The notes: generated by a model from the sequence alone, not told the origin. A stretch of 64,000 nucleotides of DNA from Ruminococcaceae bacterium BL-6 (GCA_902810075.1 LR778135.1:930001-994000); one strand, 5' to 3'. Counted from the stretch's first letter, positions 41,916 through 52,439 are shown. Program-made: numbers and translations.

Positions 41916-42701
41916 TTGGAATTCCGGAAAAAAGAGAAATATACGATGGAAGATCTGCTTCAGATTATGAAAATCCTGCGTTCCCCGGACGGATGCCCGT
42001 GGGACAGGGAGCAGGACCACAGGAGCATCCGTTCCTGCTTCCTTGAGGAAACGTATGAAGCCGTAGAGGCGATTGACACCGGAGACGCCGACCTGCTTCG
42101 GGAGGAGCTCGGAGACGTGCTTTTACAGGTGGTGTTCCATTCCCAGCTGGAATCGGAGGCCGGAAGGTTCGGCTTTTCGGATGTGGCGGACGGCATCTGC
42201 AAAAAGATGATCGTCCGGCATCCCCATGTTTTCGGTGATGTGCAGGTGCACAGCTCCGAGGAAGTCCTTCAAAACTGGGATGCGATCAAAAAGAAGACGA
42301 AAAGGCAGAAAACGCAGGCAGAGGTTCTGAAAAGCGTGTCTCCCGCTCTTCCCGCGCTGATGCGCAGCGCAAAGGTGCAGCAGAAGGCGGAAAAATCGGG
42401 GGCCCGTCTTCCCGGCGGGGCCGGGGCCCTGCGCAGGGTGGAGGAAGAGACCGCGCGGCTCGGGGAAGCGATTCGCCGGGACGACCGGGATGCCTGTGCA
42501 GATGAACTCGGAAACCTTCTTTTTTCCGTCGTGAATGTCGCCCGCTTTTTGAACCTGGAACCGGAACAGTCGCTTTCTCTTGCCTGCAACAAGTTTATCG
42601 AGCGTTTCGCGAAAGCGGAATCCCTTGCGGCCGGGCGGGAGCCCGACCCGAAAACCGCAAGCCCGGAAGCATGCTCTGGAAACAAAGCAAAAGAGAAGTG
42701 A
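41916..42701 (+). CDS. mazG: Nucleoside triphosphate pyrophosphohydrolase MazG
   Basis: 261 residues. First MazG domain: LRSPDGCPWDREQ, EETYEAVEAI and EELGDVLLQVVFHS, holding the ExxE/ExxD magnesium motifs. A second, shorter MazG-like half carries DELGNLLFSVVNVARF. Removes noncanonical NTPs. It corresponds to the second domain of B. subtilis YabN. The N-terminal methylase domain of YabN is absent. The start is TTG 41916 or ATG 41946. Confidence 0.92.
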   Translation: MEFRKKEKYTMEDLLQIMKILRSPDGCPWDREQDHRSIRSCFLEETYEAVEAIDTGDADLLREELGDVLLQVVFHSQLESEAGRFGFSDVADGICKKMIVRHPHVFGDVQVHSSEEVLQNWDAIKKKTKRQKTQAEVLKSVSPALPALMRSAKVQQKAEKSGARLPGGAGALRRVEEETARLGEAIRRDDRDACADELGNLLFSVVNVARFLNLEPEQSLSLACNKFIERFAKAESLAAGREPDPKTASPEACSGNKAKEK

Positions 42702-42759
42702 CATTCCACAGCCGTAAAATCAGGCTGACGAATAAAAAATCTTGGAGGTAAAAAATCAT

Positions 42760-43035
42760 ATGAACAAAACAGAACTGATTTCTGCTGTTGCAGAAAAAGC
42801 TGCAATTTCGAAAAAGGACGCGGACAGCGCCGTCAACGCGGTGATCGATGCAATTATCGAAACGGTTGCAAAAGAAGAGAAGGTCCAGCTGGTGGGGTTC
42901 GGCACGTTCGAGGTGCGCTACCGCAACGAACGGCAGGGCCGCGATCCCAGAACCAATTCCCCCATTACGATCCCGGCTTCCAAAATTCCCGCGTTCAAAG
43001 CGGGAAAAGCGTTCAAAGATGCAACAGCTCAATAA
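42760..43035 (+). CDS. hup: HU-family DNA-binding protein
   Basis: 91 residues from ATG 42760 (RBS TTGGAGGT). MNKTELISAVAEKA start, GFGTFEVRYRNERQGRDPRT beta arm and the C-terminal PAFKAGKAFKD, all canonical for HU. Nucleoid compaction. It sits between mazG and yabO. Confidence 0.96.
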   Translation: MNKTELISAVAEKAAISKKDADSAVNAVIDAIIETVAKEEKVQLVGFGTFEVRYRNERQGRDPRTNSPITIPASKIPAFKAGKAFKDATAQ

Positions 43036-43119
43036 ATTTTTACCGATTTTCAAGGGGTTGCGGTCAGACGTGAAACGTTTGCCGCGGCCCCTCGTTTTTT
43101 ATGCGAAAGGAGAAAGCTC

Positions 43120-43362
43120 ATGCGACTGGACAAGTATTTGAAGGTTTCGCGCCTGATCAAACGGCGCACCGTGGCGAACGAGGCGTGCGACGCCGGGCGG
43201 ATCCTCGTCAACGGGAAGGCCGCGCGCGCCTCGTACGAGATCAGGGAGGGCGACGAGCTGGAGCTTCAGCTCGGCACCCGCTCCATCCGCGCGAGGGTGC
43301 TGGCCGTCAACGAATACGCGAACCGCGGCGACGCCTCGCAGCTGTACGAGATCCTCCCTTAG
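43120..43362 (+). CDS. rqcP: S4-domain RNA-binding protein, RqcP/YabO-like
   Basis: 80 residues, almost entirely one S4 domain (MRLDKYLKVSRLIKRRTVA, then ILVNGKAARASYEIREGDEL). In B. subtilis the YabO orthologue, RqcP, acts in ribosome-associated quality control, binding stalled 50S with RqcH. Synteny with yabP/yabQ/divIC supports this assignment. Confidence 0.88.
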   Translation: MRLDKYLKVSRLIKRRTVANEACDAGRILVNGKAARASYEIREGDELELQLGTRSIRARVLAVNEYANRGDASQLYEILP

Positions 43363-43432
43363 CGGGCAATCGAATATGTCCCCCCGCCGGTGCATATAGT
43401 TTACTAACAAAATCTGCAGGGGGGAAAATGGT

Positions 43433-43714
43433 ATGACGGAAGAAAAAAGGGCTTCCAAAATTCCGCACAGCCTGATACTCGAAAACCGGAAAATGCTCAC
43501 CGCCACCGGCGTTTCCAACGTGGACAGCTTCGACGACCAGACGGTCGTCGCCTATACCGATCTCGGCGAGCTCGTCATCAAGGGGAGAAATCTGCATATC
43601 GGGAAGCTGAATACCGAAACGGGCGAGCTGACGATCACCGGGGAGGTCTCGTCCATGTCCTACACCGAAAGCCAGCCGTCCGGCGGTGGAATGTTCTCCA
43701 AGCTTTTCCGGTAA
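43433..43714 (+). CDS. yabP: Sporulation protein YabP
   Basis: 93 residues. PHSLILENRKMLTATGVSNV and FDDQTVVAYTDLGELVIKG are the family core. RBS GGGGGAAAA. Required for sporulation in Bacillus through an undefined mechanism. Coupled to yabQ 17 bp downstream. Confidence 0.93.
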   Translation: MTEEKRASKIPHSLILENRKMLTATGVSNVDSFDDQTVVAYTDLGELVIKGRNLHIGKLNTETGELTITGEVSSMSYTESQPSGGGMFSKLFR

Positions 43715-43730
43715 AGCGGGGTGATGCTTT

Positions 43731-44186
43731 TTGGAGGTATCTCTCGCGGGCCAGACGCAGGGCTTTCTGTACGCCTGCATTCTGGGCCTGTTTCTGGGCG
43801 CGCTCTACGACGTTTTCCGGGTCCTGCGCGTCTTCCTTCACTTTGACCGCCGCCCCGTTTTCTTTCAGGATCTGTTCTGCTGCTGCGCGGCCGCCGTCGC
43901 CACTTTCCTGCTGGCCCTCATGGTCAACTGGGGAGAGGTGCGCTTCTATCTGCTGGCGGGCGAAATCATCGGGGTGTGCGTCTATTTCCTCACCGTGGGA
44001 GAGGTGACCATCCGCCTGGCGAAGGTCATTTACCGCGTGCTTTCGTGCGTCTGGAATTTTTTCCGGCGGCATCTTTTCCGCCCTGTCAAAAATTTCCTGA
44101 AGAGAATCTTCCTCTTTGTGTCCGGAAAGGCTCTGAATCTGAAAAAATCTTTAAAAAAACGGCCCGAAAAGCAAAAAACACCTTGA
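43731..44186 (+). CDS. yabQ: Spore cortex biosynthesis protein YabQ
   Basis: 151 residues from TTG 43731. Four hydrophobic helices (GFLYACILGLFLGALYDVF first) and a basic C-terminus, typical of YabQ, a forespore-surrounding membrane protein needed for cortex formation. The Lys-rich tail overlaps the promoter of the next gene. Confidence 0.88.
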   Translation: MEVSLAGQTQGFLYACILGLFLGALYDVFRVLRVFLHFDRRPVFFQDLFCCCAAAVATFLLALMVNWGEVRFYLLAGEIIGVCVYFLTVGEVTIRLAKVIYRVLSCVWNFFRRHLFRPVKNFLKRIFLFVSGKALNLKKSLKKRPEKQKTP

Positions 44187-44212
44187 AACACCGCAGCGGG
44201 ATAGTGTATAAT
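44183..44212 (+). promoter_or_regulatory. Promoter of divIC
   Basis: TTGAAA (44183-44188), 18 bp, TATAAT (44207-44212). It lets the division gene be expressed independently of the sporulation genes upstream. Confidence 0.7.
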
Positions 44213-44271
44213 CGTGGTATCGATCAAAGGCTTTTGGATTCGGAACGGGAAACCGCACAAGGGGGCGCTGC

Positions 44272-44580
44272 TTGTCCATGAAGGTCATCAAGACGAAAAA
44301 ACAAAAGGGAAGCCTTCTGCTGCGCATTGCGGTTCTGGCTCTGGCGGTGTATGTGACGACGGCGCTTGTGAACCAGCAGATGCAGATCAGCGAAAAACGC
44401 CGCCAGCTGGCGCAGCTGAAACAGGAAATACGGATTCAGGAGATCAAAAACGACGATCTGAAGCACGCTTTGAATTCCGGCGAAAACGCGAGCCCCGACT
44501 ACATCGAGCGTGTCGCCCGCGAAGGCTTGGATTATGCGAAGCCCGGAGAGCGCGTTTTTGTGAATATCGCAGGGAATTAG
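44272..44580 (+). CDS. divIC: Septum formation initiator DivIC/FtsB-like
   Basis: 102 residues; TTG 44272 is well spaced from GGGGG, with ATG 44278 possible. A basic cytoplasmic tip, one membrane span (LLLRIAVLALAVYVTTALV), then a coiled coil (QQMQISEKRRQLAQLKQEIR) and the family end YIERVAREGLDYAKPGERVF. Divisome component. Synteny with yabQ and yabR matches Bacillus. Confidence 0.9.
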   Translation: MSMKVIKTKKQKGSLLLRIAVLALAVYVTTALVNQQMQISEKRRQLAQLKQEIRIQEIKNDDLKHALNSGENASPDYIERVAREGLDYAKPGERVFVNIAGN

Positions 44581-44588
44581 ACGGCTCT

Positions 44589-44752
44589 GGGCCTTGTTTG
44601 GAGAATAAAAAACGACGGATTTTCGAGATAACATTGTGCCGAACAAGGAAGAAAAGCGCAGGAATCCTTTTCGGATTCCGAGCATTTTTGACGCCGGGCG
44701 GCCCAATTTTAGCCGAAACAGACTAGTTCTTTGATTTTTCAGACGAGGCCTA
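44589..44752. repeat. Dispersed intergenic repeat, copy 2 (about 164 bp)
   Basis: Counterpart of 26523-26658 with the same termini (GGCCTTGTTTG; CAGACGAGGCCT). An internal hairpin GGAATCC/GGATTCC is at about 44662-44680. It contains the segment between two CAGAC repeats that copy 1 lacks. It lies between divIC and yabR, with the yabR RBS just past its end. Confidence 0.7.
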
Positions 44753-44775
44753 ACTAAGGAGGAAATTATTGCTGT

Positions 44776-45210
44776 ATGCAAGTTGAGGTAGGAGCGATTC
44801 TTGAGGGGAAAGTCACGGGCATTACAAAATTCGGCGCTTTTGTGCAGCTGCCGGAAGGAAAGACCGGAATGGTCCATATTTCCGAGGTAGCGCCCACTTT
44901 CGTCAGGGAAATCCGCGATTATGTCACGGAAAACCAGACGGTCAGGGTCAAGGTGCTGAACATCAGCCCGGACGGAAAAGTGAGCCTTTCCATGAAAAAA
45001 GCGATGGATCCGCCCCAGCGGGCCGCCCAGGCGCAGCGTCCGGCAAGGCCGGGAAATTATGAATGGCAGGCGAGCAAAAGGCCGGAAGGCGGAAGCTTCG
45101 AAGACATGATGTCGCGGTTCAAACAGACCAGCGACGAGAAGATGTCGGACCTGAAAAAATGCATTGATTCCAAGCGCGGGGGCTTTTCCAAACACGGCCA
45201 GTCCAGATAA
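44776..45210 (+). CDS. yabR: S1 RNA-binding domain protein (YabR-like)
   Basis: 144 residues, RBS AAGGAGG. One S1 domain (about 1-75): VGAILEGKVTGITKFGAFVQ, GMVHISEVA and VKVLNISPDGKVSLSMKKA. A Pro/Ala/Arg-rich tail follows. Related to general stress protein 13/YabR, which binds RNA or ribosomes. Position after divIC matches Bacillus. Confidence 0.88.
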   Translation: MQVEVGAILEGKVTGITKFGAFVQLPEGKTGMVHISEVAPTFVREIRDYVTENQTVRVKVLNISPDGKVSLSMKKAMDPPQRAAQAQRPARPGNYEWQASKRPEGGSFEDMMSRFKQTSDEKMSDLKKCIDSKRGGFSKHGQSR

Positions 45211-45214
45211 GGCA

Positions 45215-45242
45215 AGCGGAGTGCAGGCACTCCGCTTTTTTT
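45215..45242 (+). terminator. Terminator after yabR
   Basis: AGCGGAGTGC (45215-45224) and GCACTCCGCT (45227-45236) with a T run to 45242. Confidence 0.8.
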
Positions 45243-45254
45243 CGGAGGTTTTTT

Positions 45255-46409
45255 ATGCTGATAATCCATGCGACGATTCACACCATGGCGGGTGACCCCG
45301 TTTCGGACGGGTTCATCCGGGTGGAAGAAGGAAAAATTGTTCAGGTGGGCGAGACGCCCCCCGAGGGAAACGGGGAGGAGGTCGTCGACGTCAAAGGCGC
45401 GGATGTTTACCCCGGATTTGTCGACGCACATACCCATCTCGGGATGTGGGAGGACTCCCTCACGTTCGAGGGCGACGACGGCAACGAGGACACCGACCCC
45501 GTGACCCCGCAGCTCCGCGCGATCGACGCGGTGAACCCGCTGGACCGCTGCTTCGGGGAAGCCTGCGCGGCCGGCGTGACGACGGTGGTGACGGGGCCCG
45601 GGAGCGCGAACCCGATCGGCGGGCAGATGGCGGCGATGAAAACGGCCGGCACCTGTATTGACAAAATGATCGTGAAGGCTCCGCTCGCCATGAAAATGGC
45701 GCTGGGCGAGAACCCCAAATCCGTCTACCACGGCAAGAGCCAGGCGCCCACGACGCGCATGGCCACCGCCGCGCTGATCCGCGAGGAGCTTTTCAAGGCG
45801 AAGCGGTATCAAAAGGATTTGGAGCTTTCCCGGAAAGACCCGGATGTGGACCCGCCCGAATACGACATCAAATGCGAATCCCTGATCCCGGTATTGAAAC
45901 GGGAAATGCAGGTGCATTTCCACGCGCACCGCGCCGACGATATTTTCACCGCGATGCGGATCGGCAGGGAATTCGGGCTCGATTATGTGGTGATCCACGC
46001 GACGGACGGGCATTTGATCGTGAACGACCTGCGGGAAGGGCACGTTCCGGTGCTGTCCGGCCCGTTCCTGTGCGACCGCGCCAAGCCGGAAATGAAGAAC
46101 CTGACGCCGAAAAGCCCCGGCATCCTCGCTTCCGGCGGCGTGCTGACGGCGATCATCACCGACCACCCGGTCATCCCGATCCAGTATCTTCCCACCTGCG
46201 CCGCGCTCGCCGTGCGCGAGGGGATGAGCCGCGGGGATGCGCTGCGCGCGATCACCGTAAACCCCGCGCGGATCTGCGGGATCGACGGGCGCGTCGGCTC
46301 CATAGAGCCCGGCAAGGATGCGGATTTCACCGTGTTTTCGGCCGACCCGCTCCAGATGACGTCCAAGCCCGACATGGTGTTCGTTCTGGGAAAAAAGGTG
46401 TATGGATGA
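45255..46409 (+). CDS. Amidohydrolase
   Basis: 384 residues. Metal-dependent hydrolase fold: N-terminal beta segment, then GFVDAHTHLG (His-x-His), a carboxylate/His region VHFHAHRADDI, VIHATDGH and the Asp region DHP, and a C-terminal beta segment (GKDADFTVFSADP). Resembles imidazolonepropionase-like amidohydrolases of unknown substrate. It is followed directly by the fumarase gene, so the two may be co-transcribed. Confidence 0.88.
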   Translation: MLIIHATIHTMAGDPVSDGFIRVEEGKIVQVGETPPEGNGEEVVDVKGADVYPGFVDAHTHLGMWEDSLTFEGDDGNEDTDPVTPQLRAIDAVNPLDRCFGEACAAGVTTVVTGPGSANPIGGQMAAMKTAGTCIDKMIVKAPLAMKMALGENPKSVYHGKSQAPTTRMATAALIREELFKAKRYQKDLELSRKDPDVDPPEYDIKCESLIPVLKREMQVHFHAHRADDIFTAMRIGREFGLDYVVIHATDGHLIVNDLREGHVPVLSGPFLCDRAKPEMKNLTPKSPGILASGGVLTAIITDHPVIPIQYLPTCAALAVREGMSRGDALRAITVNPARICGIDGRVGSIEPGKDADFTVFSADPLQMTSKPDMVFVLGKKVYG

Positions 46410-46428
46410 CGGAAAGAAGAGGAAAGCG

Positions 46429-47271
46429 ATGAGAGAGGTTTCTGTTTCCCAAATCAGCGACGCGGTGCGCGGCCTGTTCATCGACGCGAACCGCGAGCTT
46501 CCGGCGGACCTCGAGGACTGCATCCGGTGCAGCGTTTCAAAGGAGACAAGCCCGCTCGGGAAATCCATTCTGGGGGACCTGTGCGAGAACCTGGACGCCG
46601 CCCGCGCGCTGAACCTGCCGATCTGCCAGGACACCGGCATGGCGGTCGTCTTCGCCGAGGTCGGACAGGATGTCCGCATCACCGGCGGCAGCTTCGAGGA
46701 CGCCGTCAACGACGGGGTGCGCCGCGGCTATACCGACGGCCTCCTGCGCTGCTCGGTCGTGAGCGACCCGCTGCGGCGCGAAAATTCCGGCGACAACACG
46801 CCCGCCGTCCTCCACGTAAGGCTCGTCCCGGGCGGCAACGTTTCGCTCACGGCCGTGCCGAAGGGCTTCGGCAGCGAGAATATGAGCCGCCTTGCCATGC
46901 TGACGCCCGCCGCTTCGCGGGAGGACATCATCGGCTTTGTCACGGAAACCGTCCGGCTGGCCGGGGGGAACCCGTGCCCGCCCGTGGTGCTCGGGGTCGG
47001 GATCGGCGGGGATTTCGAGCTTTGCGCCCTGCTGGCGAAAAAGGCGCTCTGCCGCCCTCTTTCGCAGCCGAACCCGGACCCGTTTTACCGGGAGCTGGAG
47101 CGCGACATGCTGCGCGCCGTGAACGGGCTGGACGTGGGGCCGCAGGGCTTCGGCGGCCGGGTCACGGCGCTGGGCGTCAATATCGAGCCGTACGCCACGC
47201 ACATCGCCGGGCTGCCGGTGGCGGTGAACGTCGGATGCCATGTCACCCGGCATAAAAAAATCGTCCTTTAA
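46429..47271 (+). CDS. fumA: Class I fumarate hydratase, alpha subunit
   Basis: 280 residues from ATG 46429 (RBS AGAGGAAA). An earlier in-frame ATG at 46402 overlaps the upstream stop. Conserved Cys in LPICQDTGMAVVF, and PKGFGSENMSRLAML, GVGIGGDFELCALLAKKAL and VGCHVTRHKK, the iron-sulfur and substrate regions of the alpha (TtdA-like) subunit. The beta subunit, normally adjacent, is not encoded here. Fumarase or tartrate dehydratase are both possible. Confidence 0.88.
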   Translation: MREVSVSQISDAVRGLFIDANRELPADLEDCIRCSVSKETSPLGKSILGDLCENLDAARALNLPICQDTGMAVVFAEVGQDVRITGGSFEDAVNDGVRRGYTDGLLRCSVVSDPLRRENSGDNTPAVLHVRLVPGGNVSLTAVPKGFGSENMSRLAMLTPAASREDIIGFVTETVRLAGGNPCPPVVLGVGIGGDFELCALLAKKALCRPLSQPNPDPFYRELERDMLRAVNGLDVGPQGFGGRVTALGVNIEPYATHIAGLPVAVNVGCHVTRHKKIVL

Positions 47272-47408
47272 TCGCGGAATCTTTTCTGCGGCAATTCCGC
47301 CTGTGGCTGCGAACCCGGATTTGCTCCTTTTCCGCCGCCTGAGAGGACATGGAAGCGGGATGGGTTTTGCGTGTTCGAAACTTTTCCGCACAAAACGGCC
47401 GCCCGGCG

Positions 47409-47437
47409 TTGTAATCATTGTGATAAATTGTTATAAT
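47409..47437 (+). promoter_or_regulatory. Promoter of hpf
   Basis: TTGTAA (47409-47414), 17 bp, TATAAT (47432-47437). Confidence 0.7.
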
Positions 47438-47515
47438 AAGGTTAAGAAAGAAGGGGAATTTTAACACGATTGCCCGGATTTCCAATGATTGCAGTTGCAA
47501 AAGGAGATGCGCACA

Positions 47516-48061
47516 GTGAGAGTTACGATTACAGGAAGAAAAGTCACGCTGAAAGACCATTTCAAGGAACTCGCGAAAAAGAAGCTTTCCCGTTTCGACA
47601 AGATTTTCGGGGAGGACGCGAGCGCGCATGTCGTGGTAACTCTGGAACGCAACCGCCAGACGGTTGAAATCACCATCGAACAAAAAGGGATGATTTACCG
47701 TGCGGAGGCGACCGATTTCGAAATGAACGGCGCGCTCGATCAGGTGATCAGCGCGCTCGGCCGCCAGATCCGCAAAAACAAGACGAAACTCGAAAGGCGG
47801 ATCCATGCCGCCGCGATCGATCAGTATATCCGGGATTATCCCGGCGAGAACGGGCAGGATGAAGAGGAGAAGGAATACCGCATCGTCCGCACCAAGCATT
47901 TTCCGATCAAGCCCATCAGCGTGGATGAGGCGATCCTGGAAATGAACATGCTGGGCCATCAGTTCTATATGTTCCGCGATAACGCCACCGGGGAGATCAA
48001 CGTGGTGTATAAGCGCAGGGATGGGGACTACGGCCTGCTTGAGCCGGATTCCGAAGAATAA
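47516..48061 (+). CDS. hpf: Long-form ribosome hibernation promoting factor
   Basis: 181 residues from GTG 47516, nine bases after AAAGGAG. An in-frame ATG at 47507 abuts the RBS too closely. N-terminal HPF/YfiA domain (VTITGRKVTLKDHFKELAKK) and C-terminal dimerisation domain (VRTKHFPIKPISVDEAILEM, then GHQFYMFRDNATGEINVVY). Forms 100S ribosomes in resting cells. Confidence 0.95.
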   Translation: MRVTITGRKVTLKDHFKELAKKKLSRFDKIFGEDASAHVVVTLERNRQTVEITIEQKGMIYRAEATDFEMNGALDQVISALGRQIRKNKTKLERRIHAAAIDQYIRDYPGENGQDEEEKEYRIVRTKHFPIKPISVDEAILEMNMLGHQFYMFRDNATGEINVVYKRRDGDYGLLEPDSEE

Positions 48062-48068
48062 AAAAATC

Positions 48069-48098
48069 CGGGGCCGCGCGGGTGCGGCCCCTTTCTTT
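48069..48098 (+). terminator. Terminator after hpf
   Basis: GGGGCCGC/GCGGCCCC stem followed by TTTCTTTT. Confidence 0.75.
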
Positions 48099-48204
48099 TA
48101 GCCCTGACAGGGCTCTTGCGAGCCGCGCTTTTTAAGCGTGGCCTTGACGTTCAGCGGGCGGCGCGCCGCCCGGCAATTCAGAAATTGGAGTGTTGAATCG
48201 AGCA

Positions 48205-49326
48205 ATGGAAAATTTTGAACTGGTATGTCCGTGCCTGCTCGGCGTGGAGGGCCTTGTGGCCGACGAGCTGCGCGCGATGGGCGCCGAGGGTGTGGAGCCG
48301 CACAACGGGCGCGTCGTTTTCGGCGGAAGCGACGAGATGCTCGCGCGGGCGAACCTATGGTCCCGCTGCGGCGAGCGGGTGCTGGTGCGGATGGGCACGT
48401 TCCGCGCCGTCACGTTCGAACAGCTTTTTCAGGGGGTGAAGGCCCTGCCGTGGGAAAACTGGATCGGAAAGACCGACTGCTTCCCCGTAAAGGGGCGGTC
48501 GCTCAGCTCCAAGCTGTTCAGCGTGCCGGACTGTCAGTCTATCGTCAAAAAGGCGATCGTGGAGCGGTTGAAAACGAAATACCGGGTCCCGTGGTTCGAA
48601 GAGACCGGCGCTTTGTATCAGGTGCAGTTCCTGATCCTGAAGGACGAGGTCGAAATCTCGATCGACACTTCCGGAGCCGGGCTGCACAAGCGGGGTTACC
48701 GCGCCAATTCCGCCGAAGCGCCGATCAAGGAGACGCTTGCCGCCGCCATGGTGAGGCTGGCGCGCGTCCACCCGGATTCCCACGTGATCGACCCGTTCTG
48801 CGGCTCCGGCACCATCCTCATCGAGGCGTGCCTTGACGCGATGAACATCGCGCCCGGCCTTCGCCGCGGCTTCACGGCGGAAACGTGGAAAAGCGTGGAG
48901 GCCTCGGTGTGGCAGCGCGAACGGGAGCGCGCCCGCGATCTGGTGCGGAAGGACGGCGCGTTCCTCGCCTCGGGCTACGACATCGACGGCGCGGCCGTCT
49001 CCCTGGCGCTGGAAAACGCGAAAAAGGCCGGCGTCGTCGCCCGGGTCCGGGCGGAAAAGCGCGATATCCGCGATTTCGTCCACGACACCGAACGCGGCTG
49101 CGTCATCTGCAACCCGCCCTACGGCGAGCGGATGCTGGATGCGGAGCAGGCCGCGGAGCTGTACCGCGAGATGGGTCGGGCCTTCCCGCCGCGGCGCGGG
49201 TGGAGCTATTCGATCATCAGCCCCGACGAGACGTTCGAGGAATGCTTCGGCCGCCGCGCCGACCGCCGCCGGAAGCTTTACAACGGCATGATCAAATGCC
49301 AGCTTTACCTCTATTTCAGGCCCTGA
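48205..49326 (+). CDS. THUMP-domain 23S rRNA-type methyltransferase (RlmL/YpsC-like)
   Basis: 373 residues from ATG 48205. N-terminal ferredoxin-like/THUMP region, then KRGYRANSAEAPIKETLAAA, the SAM-binding VIDPFCGSGTILIEA and the catalytic NPPYGER. Matches the class I RNA guanine-N2 methyltransferase family (YpsC/RlmL N-terminal half). The modified base is inferred from family. Confidence 0.9.
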   Translation: MENFELVCPCLLGVEGLVADELRAMGAEGVEPHNGRVVFGGSDEMLARANLWSRCGERVLVRMGTFRAVTFEQLFQGVKALPWENWIGKTDCFPVKGRSLSSKLFSVPDCQSIVKKAIVERLKTKYRVPWFEETGALYQVQFLILKDEVEISIDTSGAGLHKRGYRANSAEAPIKETLAAAMVRLARVHPDSHVIDPFCGSGTILIEACLDAMNIAPGLRRGFTAETWKSVEASVWQRERERARDLVRKDGAFLASGYDIDGAAVSLALENAKKAGVVARVRAEKRDIRDFVHDTERGCVICNPPYGERMLDAEQAAELYREMGRAFPPRRGWSYSIISPDETFEECFGRRADRRRKLYNGMIKCQLYLYFRP

Positions 49327-49343
49327 AGAGAGCGATCCGGAAA

Positions 49344-49381
49344 GCCGGGGATCCCCGCCGCGGAATCCCCGGCTTTTTTCC
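49344..49381 (+). terminator. Terminator after the methyltransferase gene
   Basis: CCGGGGATCCC pairs with GGAATCCCCGG, then TTTTTT. Confidence 0.75.
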
Positions 49382-49459
49382 GTTTTTTCGGGGCGGATGT
49401 GATAAAACCCGTTAAAATGTAAATAATTTATGAAATTGCAAATTTTAGGGAAAAACCCC

Positions 49460-49488
49460 TTGATTTTTATCAGGGCAGCGGCTAAAAT
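49460..49488 (+). promoter_or_regulatory. groESL promoter
   Basis: TTGATT (49460-49465), 17 bp, TAAAAT (49483-49488), immediately upstream of the CIRCE operator. Confidence 0.75.
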
Positions 49489-49493
49489 AATAC

Positions 49494-49520
49494 TTAGCAC
49501 TCGGGAAGACGGAGTGCTAA
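49494..49520. promoter_or_regulatory. CIRCE operator (HrcA site)
   Basis: TTAGCACTC, nine spacer bases, GAGTGCTAA: a perfect CIRCE inverted repeat. HrcA binding represses groESL until heat or unfolded protein stress. Confidence 0.97.
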
Positions 49521-49562
49521 AATAAAAATCAAATGAATTTCATGATTCAAGGAGGAAAATAG

Positions 49563-49850
<288 letters not shown>

Positions 49851-49874
49851 TGAAGTTTCAATACAGAAATATAG

Positions 49875-51515
<1,641 letters not shown>

Positions 51516-51547
51516 GGACCAGCTGTTTTATCCTTTTATCACAGAAA

Positions 51548-51589
51548 AGCGGACGGCGTCTCAAAAAGGCGCCGTCCGCTTTTTTTTTT
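51548..51589 (+). terminator. Terminator after groEL
   Basis: AGCGGACGGCG (51548-51558) with CGCCGTCCGCT (51570-51580), then ten T residues. The following 51590-51891 contains no credible gene. Confidence 0.85.
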
Positions 51590-51891
51590 TGCGCGTTTTA
51601 ATCGGGGGTCTCTTTTCTTCATCGAAGGGCGCTTTTTTCAGCGCGGGCCGATTCAGCCGCAGGGGAAGAGGGAACGATGGAATTCATTCCCTCTTCCGCG
51701 CGAAACTCCAGAAATCGGCAGCCGGGAACTTTAATAATTGCTTTCTCCGCGGCATAGTATAATCGTAAAAGCGCTTTGTGCAGGGTGCGGCTGGGCGGCC
51801 GCACGAAAGGGGCCGGCACGAACCGGACACCTGAATCCGCGAAAAGGGGCGCATCCGGCCGCTTTTATGGCTTTTCCGTTTCTTTTCGGCA

Positions 51892-51920
51892 TTGTTTCCA
51901 TTCTGGATTTATGGTACACT
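51892..51920 (+). promoter_or_regulatory. Promoter of the nfeD-SPFH operon
   Basis: TTGTTT (51892-51897), 17 bp, TACACT (51915-51920). Confidence 0.55.
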
Positions 51921-51966
51921 AAAGCCGTGGCAGTCAATAACAGACCGACTGATCGGAGGTGGAATG

Positions 51967-52425
51967 ATGGAAGATTATTATCCTTATCTGTGGCTGGCCG
52001 TTATCATTGTCGCTGCCATTGCGGAAGCCGTGACGGCCCAGATGGTTTCGATCTGGATGGTGGTCGGGGGGATCGCCGCGCTGATCGCGAACCTGCTGGG
52101 CGCTCCGATCCTTGCCCAGATCACCGTCTTTGTCGCCGTAACGGCGATTACGCTTGCCGCAACAAGGCGCTTTGTCAAAAAAATGATGCATTTTAAAAAG
52201 GAAGATACCAATGCGGGGCGATACATCGGGAAAAACGGCGTCGTCACCGCTGAAATCGACAACATCGCCGGGCGGGGACAGGTGAACGTGCTCGGCAATA
52301 TCTGGACGGCCCGTTCCGCGGATGGCACGGTCCTTCCGGCCGGAACGGATATCCTGGTGCTCAGGATCGAAGGGGTCAAGCTGATCGTGCAGCCCCAGCC
52401 CCAGTTAAAAAGCAATGAAACTTAA
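51967..52425 (+). CDS. NfeD family protein
   Basis: 152 residues from ATG 51967 (RBS GGAGG). Three membrane helices (about 8-70), then a C-terminal OB-fold (YIGKNGVVTAEIDNIAGRGQ and onward). NfeD proteins accompany stomatin/SPFH proteins, as here, 14 bp upstream of one, and are thought to help organise membrane microdomains. Confidence 0.85.
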   Translation: MEDYYPYLWLAVIIVAAIAEAVTAQMVSIWMVVGGIAALIANLLGAPILAQITVFVAVTAITLAATRRFVKKMMHFKKEDTNAGRYIGKNGVVTAEIDNIAGRGQVNVLGNIWTARSADGTVLPAGTDILVLRIEGVKLIVQPQPQLKSNET

Positions 52426-52439
52426 CAGGAGGTAATGTC

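Noticed and set aside
51590..51891. Possible small genes between groEL and nfeD
   Set aside because: Open frames here lack an RBS and cross the groEL terminator or the nfeD promoter.
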